NCBI RefSeq assembly: GCF_023920225.1 | Contig: NZ_CP092587.1 | Coordinates: forward strand, 930,001-994,000 | Direction of reading: 5' to 3' | DNA from: Vibrio gazogenes | GTDB lineage: Bacteria > Pseudomonadota > Gammaproteobacteria > Enterobacterales > Vibrionaceae | Length of the DNA stretch: 64,000 nucleotides | Shown here: piece by piece, positions 27,177 through 36,259 of the stretch | How positions within the stretch are numbered: the first letter of the stretch is position 1 | How the letters are laid out: every line of letters begins with the position of its first letter | The notes under the pieces: generated by a model | Seen by the model: the letters and a program-made list of their open reading frames with translations, nothing else | What the model was told of the DNA's origin: nothing | The model's database searches: none | Program-made: the position numbers and the translations under genes

Positions 27177-28604
27177 ATGGCTCGCGACATACCAACAGAT
27201 GACATCAGGAAACTTATCGCTCACATCGGTGGAGCAGACAATATTGCCAGTGTGACGCACTGTCTGACCCGTCTCCGTTTTGTCCTGAAAGACACAGATA
27301 GAGCCGACGGTAAGGCGCTGGAAGCACTGTCGATAGTGAAGGGATGTTTTACCAATGCCGGCCAGTTTCAGGTCGTTATTGGTACGGAAGTCGATCAGGT
27401 TTATCACCTGCTTGTTGACATGGCAGGTTTAAAAGAGGATTCCAAAGAAGAGACGAAAATTGCTGCACGGCAGAATATGAATGTGCTGGAACGGGGAATT
27501 TCCCATTTAGCTGAAATCTTTGTTCCTCTGTTGCCAGCCATTATTACCGGTGGTCTGATTCTTGGTTTCAGGAATGTGATTGGCGATATCAAAATGTTTG
27601 ATGGTCAGACCCTGACTCAAATGAGTCAGTTCTGGGCAACGGTTCACTCATTTTTGTGGTTGATTGGCGAAGCCATCTTCTTCTTCCTGCCGGTTGGTGT
27701 GTGTTGGTCAACCGTGAAAAAACTCGGGGGAACGCCGATTCTCGGCATTACACTCGGGATCACTTTGGTTTCTCCACAACTGATGAATGCTTATCTGATC
27801 GGAAAACAGTTACCTGAGGTTTGGGATTTCGGTCTATTTACGATTGAGAAGGTTGGTTATCAGGCTCAGGTGATTCCTGCGATGTTGGCCGGGGTGGTTC
27901 TGGCACTGATTGAAACACGTCTGAAGCGCATTGTGCCGGACTATCTGTATCTGGTTGTGGTGCCGTTTGTATCGATTATTCTCGCCGTGATTCTGGCGCA
28001 TGCAGTGATTGGTCCCTTCGGGCGGGAACTGGGGAATGGCGTTGCTTATATTGCTAAATCAGCGATGACCGGTTCATTTGCGGTTCTCGGGTCGATGGTG
28101 TTTGGCTTCTTATATGCCCCGTTGGTGATTACAGGTATCCATCATACAACCAATGCTGTGGATCTACAGTTGATGCAGCAAATGGGCGGAACACCTATCT
28201 GGCCACTCATTGCTTTATCGAATATCGCTCAAGCTTCAGCCGTTGTCGGGATCATTCTGGTTAGTAAAAAACAGGGCGAACGGGATATTTCAATTCCGGC
28301 AGCAATCTCTGCTTATCTTGGCGTGACGGAGCCGGCAATGTATGGGATTAACCTGAAATATAAGTTCCCGATGCTGTGCGCCATGATTGGCAGTTCGCTG
28401 GCGGCTGGTATTTGTGGTGTGTCCGGTGTGATGGCCAATGGTATTGGTGTTGGCGGCTTACCGGGCATTCTTTCAATTCAACCGCAGTTCTGGGGCACTT
28501 TTTTACTGGCGATGGTGGTTGCGATTGCTGTTCCCACACTATTGACCTTATTTTTGTACAAACGTGCTCAGGCGAAAAATGCCGTTGAGGTGGTGGGTGC
28601 ATAG
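27177..28604 (+). CDS. treB: Trehalose-specific PTS enzyme IIBC
   Basis: TreB imports trehalose and phosphorylates it to trehalose 6-phosphate. The 475-residue protein starts with an EIIB domain whose phosphorylated cysteine is Cys29 in VTHCLTRLRF, followed by an EIIC membrane domain with about ten hydrophobic segments (110-465). There is no IIA domain, as in E. coli, where EIIA-Glc donates the phosphate; crr is in this window. The start is the ATG at 27177 with GAGAGG upstream. It is the first gene of treBC, with two TreR operators and a possible CRP site ahead. Confidence 0.96.
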   Translation: MARDIPTDDIRKLIAHIGGADNIASVTHCLTRLRFVLKDTDRADGKALEALSIVKGCFTNAGQFQVVIGTEVDQVYHLLVDMAGLKEDSKEETKIAARQNMNVLERGISHLAEIFVPLLPAIITGGLILGFRNVIGDIKMFDGQTLTQMSQFWATVHSFLWLIGEAIFFFLPVGVCWSTVKKLGGTPILGITLGITLVSPQLMNAYLIGKQLPEVWDFGLFTIEKVGYQAQVIPAMLAGVVLALIETRLKRIVPDYLYLVVVPFVSIILAVILAHAVIGPFGRELGNGVAYIAKSAMTGSFAVLGSMVFGFLYAPLVITGIHHTTNAVDLQLMQQMGGTPIWPLIALSNIAQASAVVGIILVSKKQGERDISIPAAISAYLGVTEPAMYGINLKYKFPMLCAMIGSSLAAGICGVSGVMANGIGVGGLPGILSIQPQFWGTFLLAMVVAIAVPTLLTLFLYKRAQAKNAVEVVGA

Positions 28605-28667
28605 TCGGTTTTAGTGGTGAAGTTTATGACGATTTTGTTTTCTTTATTTTTAGGTAAGTGAGTATTG

Positions 28668-30353
28668 ATGATGATTCAACCGACATCAACCGATCAATGG
28701 TGGAAGACCGCGACGGTATATCAGATTTATCCCAAAAGTTTTTGTGATACGAGTGGTACCGGGACTGGTGATCTACAAGGCGTGATCTCAAAGCTGGATT
28801 ATCTGGCAGGATTGGGGATTGAGGTCATCTGGCTGACTCCGGTTTATCCCTCTCCAATGGTCGATAATGGTTATGACATTTGTGATTATTATGATATCCA
28901 TCCTGAATTTGGCACATTAAGTGATTTTGAGCGCTTACTGGCAGAAGCCCATCGGCGTGATATCAGAGTGATGATGGATATTGTTGTGAACCATACCTCG
29001 ACAGCACATCCCTGGTTTCAGGATGCGTTGGGTAATTTATCCAGTCCTTATCGGGACTACTATATCTGGCGTCCCGCCAAAGAGGGGGGAGTCCCCAATA
29101 ACTGGCAGTCAAAATTTGGTGGGAGTGCCTGGGAGCCGGACTTCAATACTGGTGAATATTATCTGCACTTGTTTGCGAAAGAGCAGGCTGACTTAAACTG
29201 GGAAAATCCACACGTTCGTGAAGAAGTGAAGAAGATTATCTCATTCTGGGCTGAAAAAGGTGTCGATGGTTTTCGGCTGGATGTCATTAACCTGATCTCG
29301 AAACACCAGAATTTTCCGGATGATGATGCGGGGGATGGGAAACGTTATTACACGGACGGTCCGAGAGTTCATGCGTTTCTTCAGGAGATCAGTACGGCTG
29401 TGTTTCAGAAATATGGCTGTGTTACGGTCGGAGAAATGTCTTCGACGACCGTTGAACACTGTCGCCGGTACTCGGCTCTGGATGGCAAAGAACTCTCAAT
29501 GGTTTTCAATTTTCATCATTTGAAAGTGGATTATCCCAATCATGAAAAGTGGGTCAATGCGCCGTATGACTTTATTGAACTGAAGAAAATTTTCAATCAT
29601 TGGCAAACAGGCTTACACGATTCGGGATGGGGGGCTTTGTTCTGGTGTAATCACGACCAGCCACGGGTTGTCAGCCGTTTCGGTCATGAGTCTCAATATC
29701 GGGTCGAGTCAGCAAAAATGCTGGCAGCAACATTACATATGATGCAGGGAACGCCTTATATCTATCAGGGTGAAGAAATAGGGATGACGAACGCGGGGTA
29801 TGTTTCGATTGAACAATACCGGGATATCGAAAGTCTGAATATGTATGACATTCTGGTGCATCAGCAGGGAATGGCAGAAGGAGAGATGCTGGATATTCTG
29901 GCTCAGAAATCCAGAGATAACGCTCGTACCCCGATGCAATGGAATCGTGAATTGTATGCTGGATTCAGTCGGGTAAAACCGTGGGTTGATGTGGCAGAAA
30001 ATTATACTGAAATTAATGTCGCTGCTGCACTTCGGGATCCTGAATCAATTTTTTATTTCTATCAACAACTGATTCGGTTGAGAAAAGAACTGGACGTGAT
30101 TACCTTCGGAGATTACCGGGATCTGTATCCGGATGATAAGGCGATTTGGGGTTATATCAGACAATCAGAACGGCAATCACTGATTTGTCTGAGTAACTTT
30201 TCTGAGCGGTTGCAATACTGTGAGTTACCTCCCGATATGATCAGTCGTCCGGCTCGCTATCTGTTGGGGAATTATACCGGACTCAATATGCAGCATGTAG
30301 AGACATACCAACGGTTAAGACCTTATGAAACCCGGATTATTTTATTGGATTGA
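28668..30353 (+). CDS. treC: Trehalose-6-phosphate hydrolase TreC
   Basis: TreC splits trehalose 6-phosphate into glucose and glucose 6-phosphate in the cytoplasm. The roughly 561-residue GH13 protein has the conserved regions in order: DIVVNHTS, GFRLDVINL with the nucleophile Asp, VGEM with the acid Glu, and CNHDQPR. Possible starts are TTG 28665, ATG 28668 and ATG 28671, and I chose 28668. It lies 63 bp after treB and completes the operon. Length and motif order match E. coli TreC. Confidence 0.95.
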   Translation: MMIQPTSTDQWWKTATVYQIYPKSFCDTSGTGTGDLQGVISKLDYLAGLGIEVIWLTPVYPSPMVDNGYDICDYYDIHPEFGTLSDFERLLAEAHRRDIRVMMDIVVNHTSTAHPWFQDALGNLSSPYRDYYIWRPAKEGGVPNNWQSKFGGSAWEPDFNTGEYYLHLFAKEQADLNWENPHVREEVKKIISFWAEKGVDGFRLDVINLISKHQNFPDDDAGDGKRYYTDGPRVHAFLQEISTAVFQKYGCVTVGEMSSTTVEHCRRYSALDGKELSMVFNFHHLKVDYPNHEKWVNAPYDFIELKKIFNHWQTGLHDSGWGALFWCNHDQPRVVSRFGHESQYRVESAKMLAATLHMMQGTPYIYQGEEIGMTNAGYVSIEQYRDIESLNMYDILVHQQGMAEGEMLDILAQKSRDNARTPMQWNRELYAGFSRVKPWVDVAENYTEINVAAALRDPESIFYFYQQLIRLRKELDVITFGDYRDLYPDDKAIWGYIRQSERQSLICLSNFSERLQYCELPPDMISRPARYLLGNYTGLNMQHVETYQRLRPYETRIILLD

Positions 30354-30407
30354 TAACAATGGTATAGAACAGGATTGTGATGGTCTGTATTGATGAGACA
30401 CAGATAA

Positions 30408-30435
30408 GAAAAAAGCCAGCAAGATGCTGGCTTTT
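30408..30435. terminator. Terminator shared by treC and the tRNA-Tyr transcript
   Basis: AAAAGCCAGC and GCTGGCTTTT enclose AAGAT. On the minus strand a run of T follows, so it ends the tRNA-Tyr transcript. The plus strand has TTTTCT after the stem and may stop treBC. Confidence 0.8.
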
Positions 30436-30440
30436 CTATA

Positions 30441-30525
<85 letters not shown>

Positions 30526-30578
30526 AGAGTTTTGTTCATGCCTGAATCAAATAAAGAATGATTCAAACATGTTGAATA

Positions 30579-30663
<85 letters not shown>

Positions 30664-30721
30664 AGGGTATGCACTTTATATTGAAGAAATATTCCCGACA
30701 CATCTCTTCGGTGCGGGGCGC

Positions 30722-30749
30722 ATCATAGCAAACCTATGCAGCCTGTAAA
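30722..30749 (-). promoter_or_regulatory. Promoter of the tRNA-Tyr pair
   Basis: On the minus strand TTTACA (30744-30749) and TATGAT (30722-30727) are 16 bp apart. They are followed by GCGCCCCGC, a GC-rich discriminator typical of stable-RNA promoters under stringent control. Confidence 0.7.
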
Positions 30750-30873
30750 GACTTTTCTAAAAATTTATGACTGAGTGATGTCTTTTTGGACAAATGAGTT
30801 ATTTCTTATTCAACATCAGGATATGTAAGACAAAATCCTGTGCACTTTCTTGTTTATGGTGAACTGTACTTGT

Positions 30874-31479
30874 CTATGGTGAACTGTAAGTGACAGAATA
30901 TCGAGATGGTTTATGATTCATCGCAAGTACGATATTGAGTACCGCTGCGCTGAGTATTGAAACTGCAATTGTCGCTGGGGGAAGATAAAATAAGGATGCG
31001 CCGACAATTGACGCATCAATGCATAATTGTGTCTTACCCACAGAAATCCCGAACTTATCTTGAATCAATAAGCAGAAGACATTGAATCCGCCTAAGCTTG
31101 AACGGTGGCGGAAAAGGATCAGCATCCCCAGTCCCATGAAAAGCCCTCCGGTAATTGCACAGTAAATGACATTGACATGTGTCAACAGAATGAAGTGTGC
31201 AAATAGCTCGGTAAACAGGGAGACCAGTAGACCGGAAATCAAACTGTTCAGCGTGAACCGGCGACCAAACCGTTTCCAGGCGAGCAAATAGAAAGGGGCA
31301 TTACATAGCAGATATAGCACACCAAAAGAGTAGGGGACTAATTGGTTGAATAATAATGCTAATCCGGCAGTCCCACCTGTAATTTCATTTGCCGCTTGCA
31401 GAAACATGATTCCCTGAGCAACCAAAAAGCTCCCGGTTATCATGGCAATAATATCTTCCTGAAATGTGTGTTTTTCCAT
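30874..31479 (-). CDS. YitT family membrane protein
   Basis: This 201-residue integral membrane protein has five or six hydrophobic segments and the YitT/DUF161 motif FLQAANEITGGTAGLALL near 26-43. The substrate is unknown; family members are proposed transporters. It lies alone between the tRNA-Tyr pair and glyA, facing away from glyA. No terminator with a clear T-run follows within the 210 bp to the tRNA genes. It has no C-terminal DUF2179 sensor part, which the longer Firmicute YitT proteins carry. Confidence 0.85.
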   Translation of the reverse strand: MEKHTFQEDIIAMITGSFLVAQGIMFLQAANEITGGTAGLALLFNQLVPYSFGVLYLLCNAPFYLLAWKRFGRRFTLNSLISGLLVSLFTELFAHFILLTHVNVIYCAITGGLFMGLGMLILFRHRSSLGGFNVFCLLIQDKFGISVGKTQLCIDASIVGASLFYLPPATIAVSILSAAVLNIVLAMNHKPSRYSVTYSSP

Positions 31480-31682
31480 CGATAATTAAAAGTATTGGGA
31501 TAATTTGCGGAGAATACTAAAGAAAAGGTGATACTTTCGGTAGCTAGCGGTGGTAAATTCAGGTAAACCTATGTCTTTGGTTTTTTACATCATGTAAACC
31601 CAAAAGTTGACACTTGTGATGCTATCGTGGTGTGACTTTTCGGTATCATGAAAAAACTGCATGATAATTTGTCTATTTGGGC
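31480..31682. other. Divergent region between yitT and the glyA promoter
   Basis: No gene is seen here. It holds an imperfect palindrome around 31579-31599 (GGTTTTTTACAT / ATGTAAACC) that could be an operator, and must contain the minus-strand yitT promoter, which I could not assign. Confidence 0.35.
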
Positions 31683-31711
31683 TTTATGACATAAACCAAT
31701 TTAGGTAGAAT
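31683..31711 (+). promoter_or_regulatory. Promoter of glyA
   Basis: TTTATG (31683-31688) and TAGAAT (31706-31711) are 17 bp apart, with ACGCGCC after. The start of transcription would be near 31718, giving a leader of about 80 nt. Confidence 0.55.
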
Positions 31712-31728
31712 ACGCGCCAAGTTAAGTG

Positions 31729-31744
31729 ACGAAAACGTTTGCGT
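31729..31744. promoter_or_regulatory. PurR box in the glyA leader
   Basis: ACGAAAACGTTTGCGT read on the minus strand is ACGCAAACGTTTTCGT, the classical PurR operator. It lies just downstream of the predicted start of glyA, where the purine repressor would act as a block. PurR controls glyA in E. coli. Confidence 0.8.
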
Positions 31745-31800
31745 TAAGTCAAAATGCAGTTTTATTAAACTTTCCAGTCAATCTGAGTCAGGAGATACAG

Positions 31801-33051
31801 ATGCTTAAGCGTGATATGAATATCGCTGATTATGATGCGGATCTTTTCGCAGCCATTCAAGAAGAAACTCTTCGTCAGGAAGAGCACATTGAACTTATTG
31901 CTTCAGAGAATTATACCAGTCCACGCGTCATGGAAGCTCAGGGTTCTCAACTGACCAATAAGTATGCAGAAGGCTATCCGAGTAAGCGCTATTATGGTGG
32001 TTGCGAGTATGTCGATAAAGTTGAAACATTAGCGATTGAGCGCGCATGTCAACTGTTTAACTGTGAATATGCAAACGTCCAGCCTCACTCCGGTTCTCAG
32101 GCGAACAGTGCCGTATACATGGCATTATTGAATCCCGGTGATACGGTTTTAGGGATGAGTCTGGCTCACGGTGGTCACTTAACGCATGGTTCTCCAGTTA
32201 ACTTCTCCGGTAAACATTATCATGTGATTCCTTATGGTATTGATGAAAGTGGTCAGATTAACTACGAAGAAATGGAATCACTGGCCGTTGAACATAAGCC
32301 GAAAATGATTATCGGTGGTTTTTCTGCTTATTCACAGATTGTTGATTGGGCTCGGATGCGTGAAATTGCTGATAAAGTCGATGCTTACCTGTTTGTTGAT
32401 ATGGCTCATGTGGCAGGTCTGGTTGCTGCTGGTGCTTATCCGACGCCGATTCCTCATGCGCATGTTGTCACAACCACAACACATAAAACACTGGCAGGCC
32501 CTCGTGGTGGTTTGATTCTGTCAAACGCTGGTGAAGAGATGTACAAAAAACTGAACTCTGCTGTATTCCCCGGTGGTCAGGGTGGCCCGCTGATGCATGT
32601 GATTGCGGCAAAAGCGGTTGCGTTCAAAGAAGCAATGGAACCCGAATTTAAAGCGTATCAGGAACGTGTGGTGCAAAATGCAAAAGCGATGGTTGCACAG
32701 TTCCAAGCTCGCGGCTATAAAATTGTCTCGAATAGTACCGAAAACCACCTCTTCTTAGTTGATTTGATCGACAAAGATATTACGGGCAAAGACGCAGATG
32801 CAGCGCTCGGTGCAGCAAATATTACGGTGAATAAGAACTCTGTGCCAAATGATCCGCGTAGCCCATTTGTGACGTCTGGTATTCGTGTCGGTACACCAGC
32901 GATTACCCGACGTGGCTTTACTGTCGATGATGCGAAAGAGTTGGCAAACTGGATGTGTGATGTGCTGGATAACATCAATGATTCAAGTGTGATTAATGCG
33001 ACCAAAGCAAAAGTGCTTGAAATTTGTAAGCGTCTCCCTGTTTACGCCTAA
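31801..33051 (+). CDS. glyA: Serine hydroxymethyltransferase
   Basis: GlyA interconverts serine and glycine and makes 5,10-methylene-tetrahydrofolate, the main one-carbon source. The 416-residue PLP enzyme has [14 protein letters not shown] near 25-38, the HSGSQAN segment near 96, and the PLP lysine in [13 protein letters not shown] near 229. A longer ORF from 31726 is rejected because the ATG at 31801 gives the family N-terminus and has AGGAG upstream. The PurR box and promoter precede it and a palindromic terminator follows. Confidence 0.97.
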   Translation: MLKRDMNIADYDADLFAAIQEETLRQEEHIELIASENYTSPRVMEAQGSQLTNKYAEGYPSKRYYGGCEYVDKVETLAIERACQLFNCEYANVQPHSGSQANSAVYMALLNPGDTVLGMSLAHGGHLTHGSPVNFSGKHYHVIPYGIDESGQINYEEMESLAVEHKPKMIIGGFSAYSQIVDWARMREIADKVDAYLFVDMAHVAGLVAAGAYPTPIPHAHVVTTTTHKTLAGPRGGLILSNAGEEMYKKLNSAVFPGGQGGPLMHVIAAKAVAFKEAMEPEFKAYQERVVQNAKAMVAQFQARGYKIVSNSTENHLFLVDLIDKDITGKDADAALGAANITVNKNSVPNDPRSPFVTSGIRVGTPAITRRGFTVDDAKELANWMCDVLDNINDSSVINATKAKVLEICKRLPVYA

Positions 33052-33076
33052 GTCGTCTTCACATTCCGGTGATAAA

Positions 33077-33103
33077 AATAAACCCGCTTTAAGCGGGTTT
33101 ATT
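33077..33103 (+). terminator. Intrinsic terminator after glyA
   Basis: AATAAACCCGCTT and AAGCGGGTTTATT form an almost perfect palindrome 26 bp after the stop. The T-run is short (TTTATTGTT). Confidence 0.75.
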
Positions 33104-33196
33104 GTTGTCAAATCAAGTCGATTCACAGCCAAACAAGATATTCAAAAGTGTCAGTGAAAGGGCAATCGCTTGAGAACATCGCCTTCAGTAATCGGG

Positions 33197-33532
33197 TTAA
33201 TCTTTAGAGATGCTCAGTGTTGTACCTGACTTACATTTGAATAAGTAGTATTTTTCACTTTCAGTAAATTTGCCTAACCCTTCGCCATCACAGTAATCAA
33301 TATTGATCCCACGCATGACTTCGAGTGTATCTTCTGATTTGAGCGCAAATTTAGAGCCGTCGGCACAGACGATGCGAACGCGCCCTGCATTATCCAGCGA
33401 GTAGACTTTCACGTCGGTATTACAAAGTTCAAAAGACGCTTCGCGGTAGTTATCTTCTTTGGTATTTGAAGCACAACCTGCGAGTGTGAGCGCGAGTCCG
33501 ACAATGCCCCAGATAGTGGCAGTTTTCATCAT
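33197..33532 (-). CDS. Small predicted lipoprotein of unknown function
   Basis: The 111-residue precursor has a type II signal with lipobox LAGC and acylation at Cys20. The next residue is Ala, so it should go to the outer membrane under the Lol +2 rule. The mature part is about 91 residues, acidic, with four further cysteines (CNTD, VCADG, DYCDG, KCKSG) that could make two disulfides. I recognise no family. AAGGA lies five bases before the first of two tandem ATGs. It stands alone between glyA and lipA and faces glyA. Confidence 0.75.
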   Translation of the reverse strand: MMKTATIWGIVGLALTLAGCASNTKEDNYREASFELCNTDVKVYSLDNAGRVRIVCADGSKFALKSEDTLEVMRGINIDYCDGEGLGKFTESEKYYLFKCKSGTTLSISKD

Positions 33533-33714
33533 ATATATCCTTACATCGACAGTGAATTCAAGTTGCCCTCTAGACTATAGAACAACGATCATAGATTCAA
33601 TATCATGACACAAATTATGGTAATCGTTTCACATTTGCTATGCGGTGTTGTTTCTGAGCAAATCGAAAGCATGGATGTGAGTGTGACTTGTGAGAATTCG
33701 TGCTGTTGAGAGAG

Positions 33715-33747
33715 CACTCAGGCCGATGCAATGCACCGACCTGAGTG
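33715..33747. terminator. Hairpin after lipA without a T-run
   Basis: CACTCAGG and CCTGAGTG close a stem that also includes CGATGC/GCACCG. It lies just past the lipA stop. No T-run follows on either strand, so it may protect the 3' end or act with Rho rather than as an intrinsic terminator. Confidence 0.4.
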
Positions 33748-33750
33748 GGG

Positions 33751-34716
33751 TTATTTTACTTCAATGCCTTTGGCTTGCAGATCGGCATGATAGGATGAAC
33801 GAACAAATGGACCACACGCAGCATGAGTAAAGCCCAGCTCAAGCGCAATCTCTTTCAGTTCATCAAACTCTTCCGGCGGCACATACCGTTCAACAGGCAG
33901 GTGATGGCGGCTCGGTGCCAGATATTGGCCCAAAGTCAGCATGGTCACACCATGCGCACGTAGATCTTTCAGCACTTCGACGATCTCTTCTTTGGTTTCA
34001 CCCAGCCCCATCATTAGCCCAGATTTGGTTGGGATGTCCGGGTGTTGCTGTTTGAATTTTTGTAATAACTCAAGCGACCATTTGTAATTTGCACCGGGTC
34101 TGACTTTGCGGTACAAGCGGGGCGCTGTTTCCAGATTGTGATTGAATACATCTGGCGGATTATCTTGCAGGATGGTCAGTGCTGCATCCATCCGACCTCT
34201 AAAATCGGGTACCAGCGTTTCGATACGAATATCGGGGCTGAGTGCTCGAATTTCTCGGTTACAGTCGACAAAATGCTGAGCGCCACCATCACGTAGGTCA
34301 TCCCGGTCAACCGAGGTGATCACAACATATCTGAGTTTCATATCGCGAATTGTCTGCGCAAGTTTGTTCGGCTCTTGTGCATCCGGTGTTAAAGGACGTC
34401 CGTGTGCGACATCGCAAAAAGGACAGCGACGCGTACAAATTGCGCCCAGAATCATAAAGGTCGCGGTGCCGTGATTAAAGCATTCTGCCAGATTGGGACA
34501 GGACGCTTCTTCACAGACTGAATGCAGATTATTTTTGCGCATGGCGGATTTAATATCCTGAATGCGCTGACTATCTGATGGCAGCTTAATCTTCATCCAT
34601 TCGGGCTTACGCAGTTGTTCTTTCTGTTCGGTCGGCATGTTTTTGACCGGAATCAGTGCCATTTTGTCAGCGTCGCGGTATTTGACGCCTTTTTCCATTT
34701 GAATTGGTTTGCTCAT
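33751..34716 (-). CDS. lipA: Lipoyl synthase
   Basis: LipA is a radical-SAM enzyme that inserts two sulfurs into octanoyl groups to make lipoyl cofactors on pyruvate and 2-oxoglutarate dehydrogenases and the glycine cleavage H protein. The 321-residue length equals E. coli LipA. The radical-SAM cysteines are 94, 98 and 101 (CTRRCPFC) and the auxiliary cluster cysteines are 68, 73 and 79 ([12 protein letters not shown]). The start overlaps the lipB stop as ATGA, so the two are coupled. Confidence 0.97.
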   Translation of the reverse strand: MSKPIQMEKGVKYRDADKMALIPVKNMPTEQKEQLRKPEWMKIKLPSDSQRIQDIKSAMRKNNLHSVCEEASCPNLAECFNHGTATFMILGAICTRRCPFCDVAHGRPLTPDAQEPNKLAQTIRDMKLRYVVITSVDRDDLRDGGAQHFVDCNREIRALSPDIRIETLVPDFRGRMDAALTILQDNPPDVFNHNLETAPRLYRKVRPGANYKWSLELLQKFKQQHPDIPTKSGLMMGLGETKEEIVEVLKDLRAHGVTMLTLGQYLAPSRHHLPVERYVPPEEFDELKEIALELGFTHAACGPFVRSSYHADLQAKGIEVK

Positions 34717-35360
34717 GATATTGCTTCTGTTTTGAATTCTACATGCTCGTAACCCAGTGTTGTTACAAGCGTTGTGATGAGTTGTTCTTCGACGGTGTGC
34801 ATGTCGGATGGGCCTCCGAGCTCACTGACCTGAACCATTTCCATGCCTTGATAACCACAAGGATTGATTCTTAAAAACGGTGATAAGTCCATATTGACAT
34901 TCAGAGCCAGTCCATGGAAAGAGCAGCCTCTGCGAATCCGCAGCCCCAGCGAGCAGATTTTTTTATTGCCGACATACACACCGGGCGCATCGGCTCTGGC
35001 CTGTGACTGAATATCAAATGCATTCAGGGTCTCGATGACAATGTTTTCAATGTGTGTGACGAGTTCTCTGACGCCAAGCTTCTTACGTTTTAGATCGAGA
35101 AGAAAATAAACGACCAGTTGCCCGGGACCATGATAAGTGACTTGCCCACCGCGATCACTCTGGATGACGGGGATGTCTCCCGGGTTGAGAATGTGTTCTG
35201 CTTTTCCGGCTTGACCCTGCGTAAAAACAGGATGATGTTCAACCAGCCAGACTTCATCACAGGTTGTCTCTGTTCGCTGGTTGGTAAAATCGTGCATCGC
35301 TTGCCAGATAGGCTGATAGTCCTGTTGACCGAGTCGTTTGATAACGAGTTGGTTCTCCAT
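34713..35360 (-). CDS. lipB: Octanoyltransferase LipB
   Basis: LipB moves octanoate from acyl-carrier protein to lipoyl domains, the step before LipA. The 215-residue protein has [17 protein letters not shown] near 44-60, [16 protein letters not shown] and the active-site region NPCGYQGME with the catalytic cysteine. An in-frame ATG at 35372 would add four residues. The ATG at 35360 is preferred because GGATGAG is properly spaced and the N-terminus ([11 protein letters not shown]) matches relatives. It is coupled to lipA by a 4-nt overlap and follows ybeD by about 216 bp. Confidence 0.94.
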   Translation of the reverse strand: MENQLVIKRLGQQDYQPIWQAMHDFTNQRTETTCDEVWLVEHHPVFTQGQAGKAEHILNPGDIPVIQSDRGGQVTYHGPGQLVVYFLLDLKRKKLGVRELVTHIENIVIETLNAFDIQSQARADAPGVYVGNKKICSLGLRIRRGCSFHGLALNVNMDLSPFLRINPCGYQGMEMVQVSELGGPSDMHTVEEQLITTLVTTLGYEHVEFKTEAIS

Positions 35361-35575
35361 AATATGACTCATCCGCGATAAATAAAGTGTTTGGATTATA
35401 AACTGCTTCGAGCAATGGAACTACTCAATGATGATAAAAAATGGCCGCATCTTTGGATGAGCCATTCTAACGATTTGATTAATAAGGAAAGACTGCTACC
35501 GTTATCTTTCAAAAAAAATTGAATTTTTCAAAAAATAATAGAATTTTCGGTTGTGTCTATAGCTTTCAGTCCTGT

Positions 35576-35854
35576 TTACAAAACCATACGTACAATATCA
35601 ATCGCGCCTAACTCTTTGTAGAGTGTCTCAACCTGTTCGATCGATGTCGCAGTGATATTGATGGAAACTGAATGATAGTTTCCTTTTGCACTTGGCTTGA
35701 CGGTTGGGCTGTAATCACCGGGAGCATGACGCTGGATGACCTCAAGAACCAGTTCTGGTAACTCCGGTTTTGCGTGGCCCATAACCTTGTAGGTAAATGA
35801 ACAAGGAAATTCAAGCAAGTCTTTCAGTTTTGCATCTGAGTTTATTGTTAACAT
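35576..35854 (-). CDS. ybeD: YbeD (DUF493 family) protein
   Basis: This 92-residue protein has a ferredoxin-like fold and resembles the ACT-like regulatory domain; its role is unclear. From [13 protein letters not shown] to IDIVRMVL it is colinear with E. coli YbeD. The ORF is open further upstream to 35941, but the ATG at 35854 gives the family N-terminus and has GGAG nine bases away. In E. coli the order is dacA-ybeD-lipB-lipA. Here a divergent histidine kinase gene separates ybeD from dacA. Confidence 0.9.
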   Translation of the reverse strand: MLTINSDAKLKDLLEFPCSFTYKVMGHAKPELPELVLEVIQRHAPGDYSPTVKPSAKGNYHSVSINITATSIEQVETLYKELGAIDIVRMVL

Positions 35855-36259
35855 AAGTGCAACTCCGGCTGAGGTCGATAGATAAGGAGGGGGATCATAC
35901 TGATTAATGACATGGATCTCAAGATGCACTTTTATACTCAAATTGTGTGTGTTTGTGTGGTTTCACGCAAACTTTATCAGTTTATTGAATGATTTTAGTT
36001 ATATAAAGTTAGTTTATATTCTGAATGTGAATTTACTCGAATGCTACTTTAGCGAAGGGTGTGGTACTCAAGAAAAAATAAATGTATAAAGATTAATATG
36101 TTAGTGAAGTGCTATGCAGATGAGTGTGTTCGGCTGCGGTACGTCTTATATTGGGCGTATCGTTTATGCAACTGATTAGTGTGTGCTGAAACTGAATCTT
36201 GGGTTTATTCTGATAGAGATGGCATTGATTTTGTCGTGAGTTTAGTAGGTTAAGAAATA
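35855..36259. other. AT-rich region between ybeD and the hybrid kinase gene
   Basis: Just over 400 bp hold no convincing gene. The sequence is visibly more AT-rich than its surroundings, with TATATAAAG and TTTATATTC around 36000-36020. It must contain promoters for both divergent genes. No transposase remnant or flanking repeat was found that would explain how the kinase came to be here. Confidence 0.4.

Noticed and set aside
31726..31800. Longer N-terminus of GlyA
   Set aside because: The extension contains the PurR box. The ATG at 31801 has AGGAG and matches the family.
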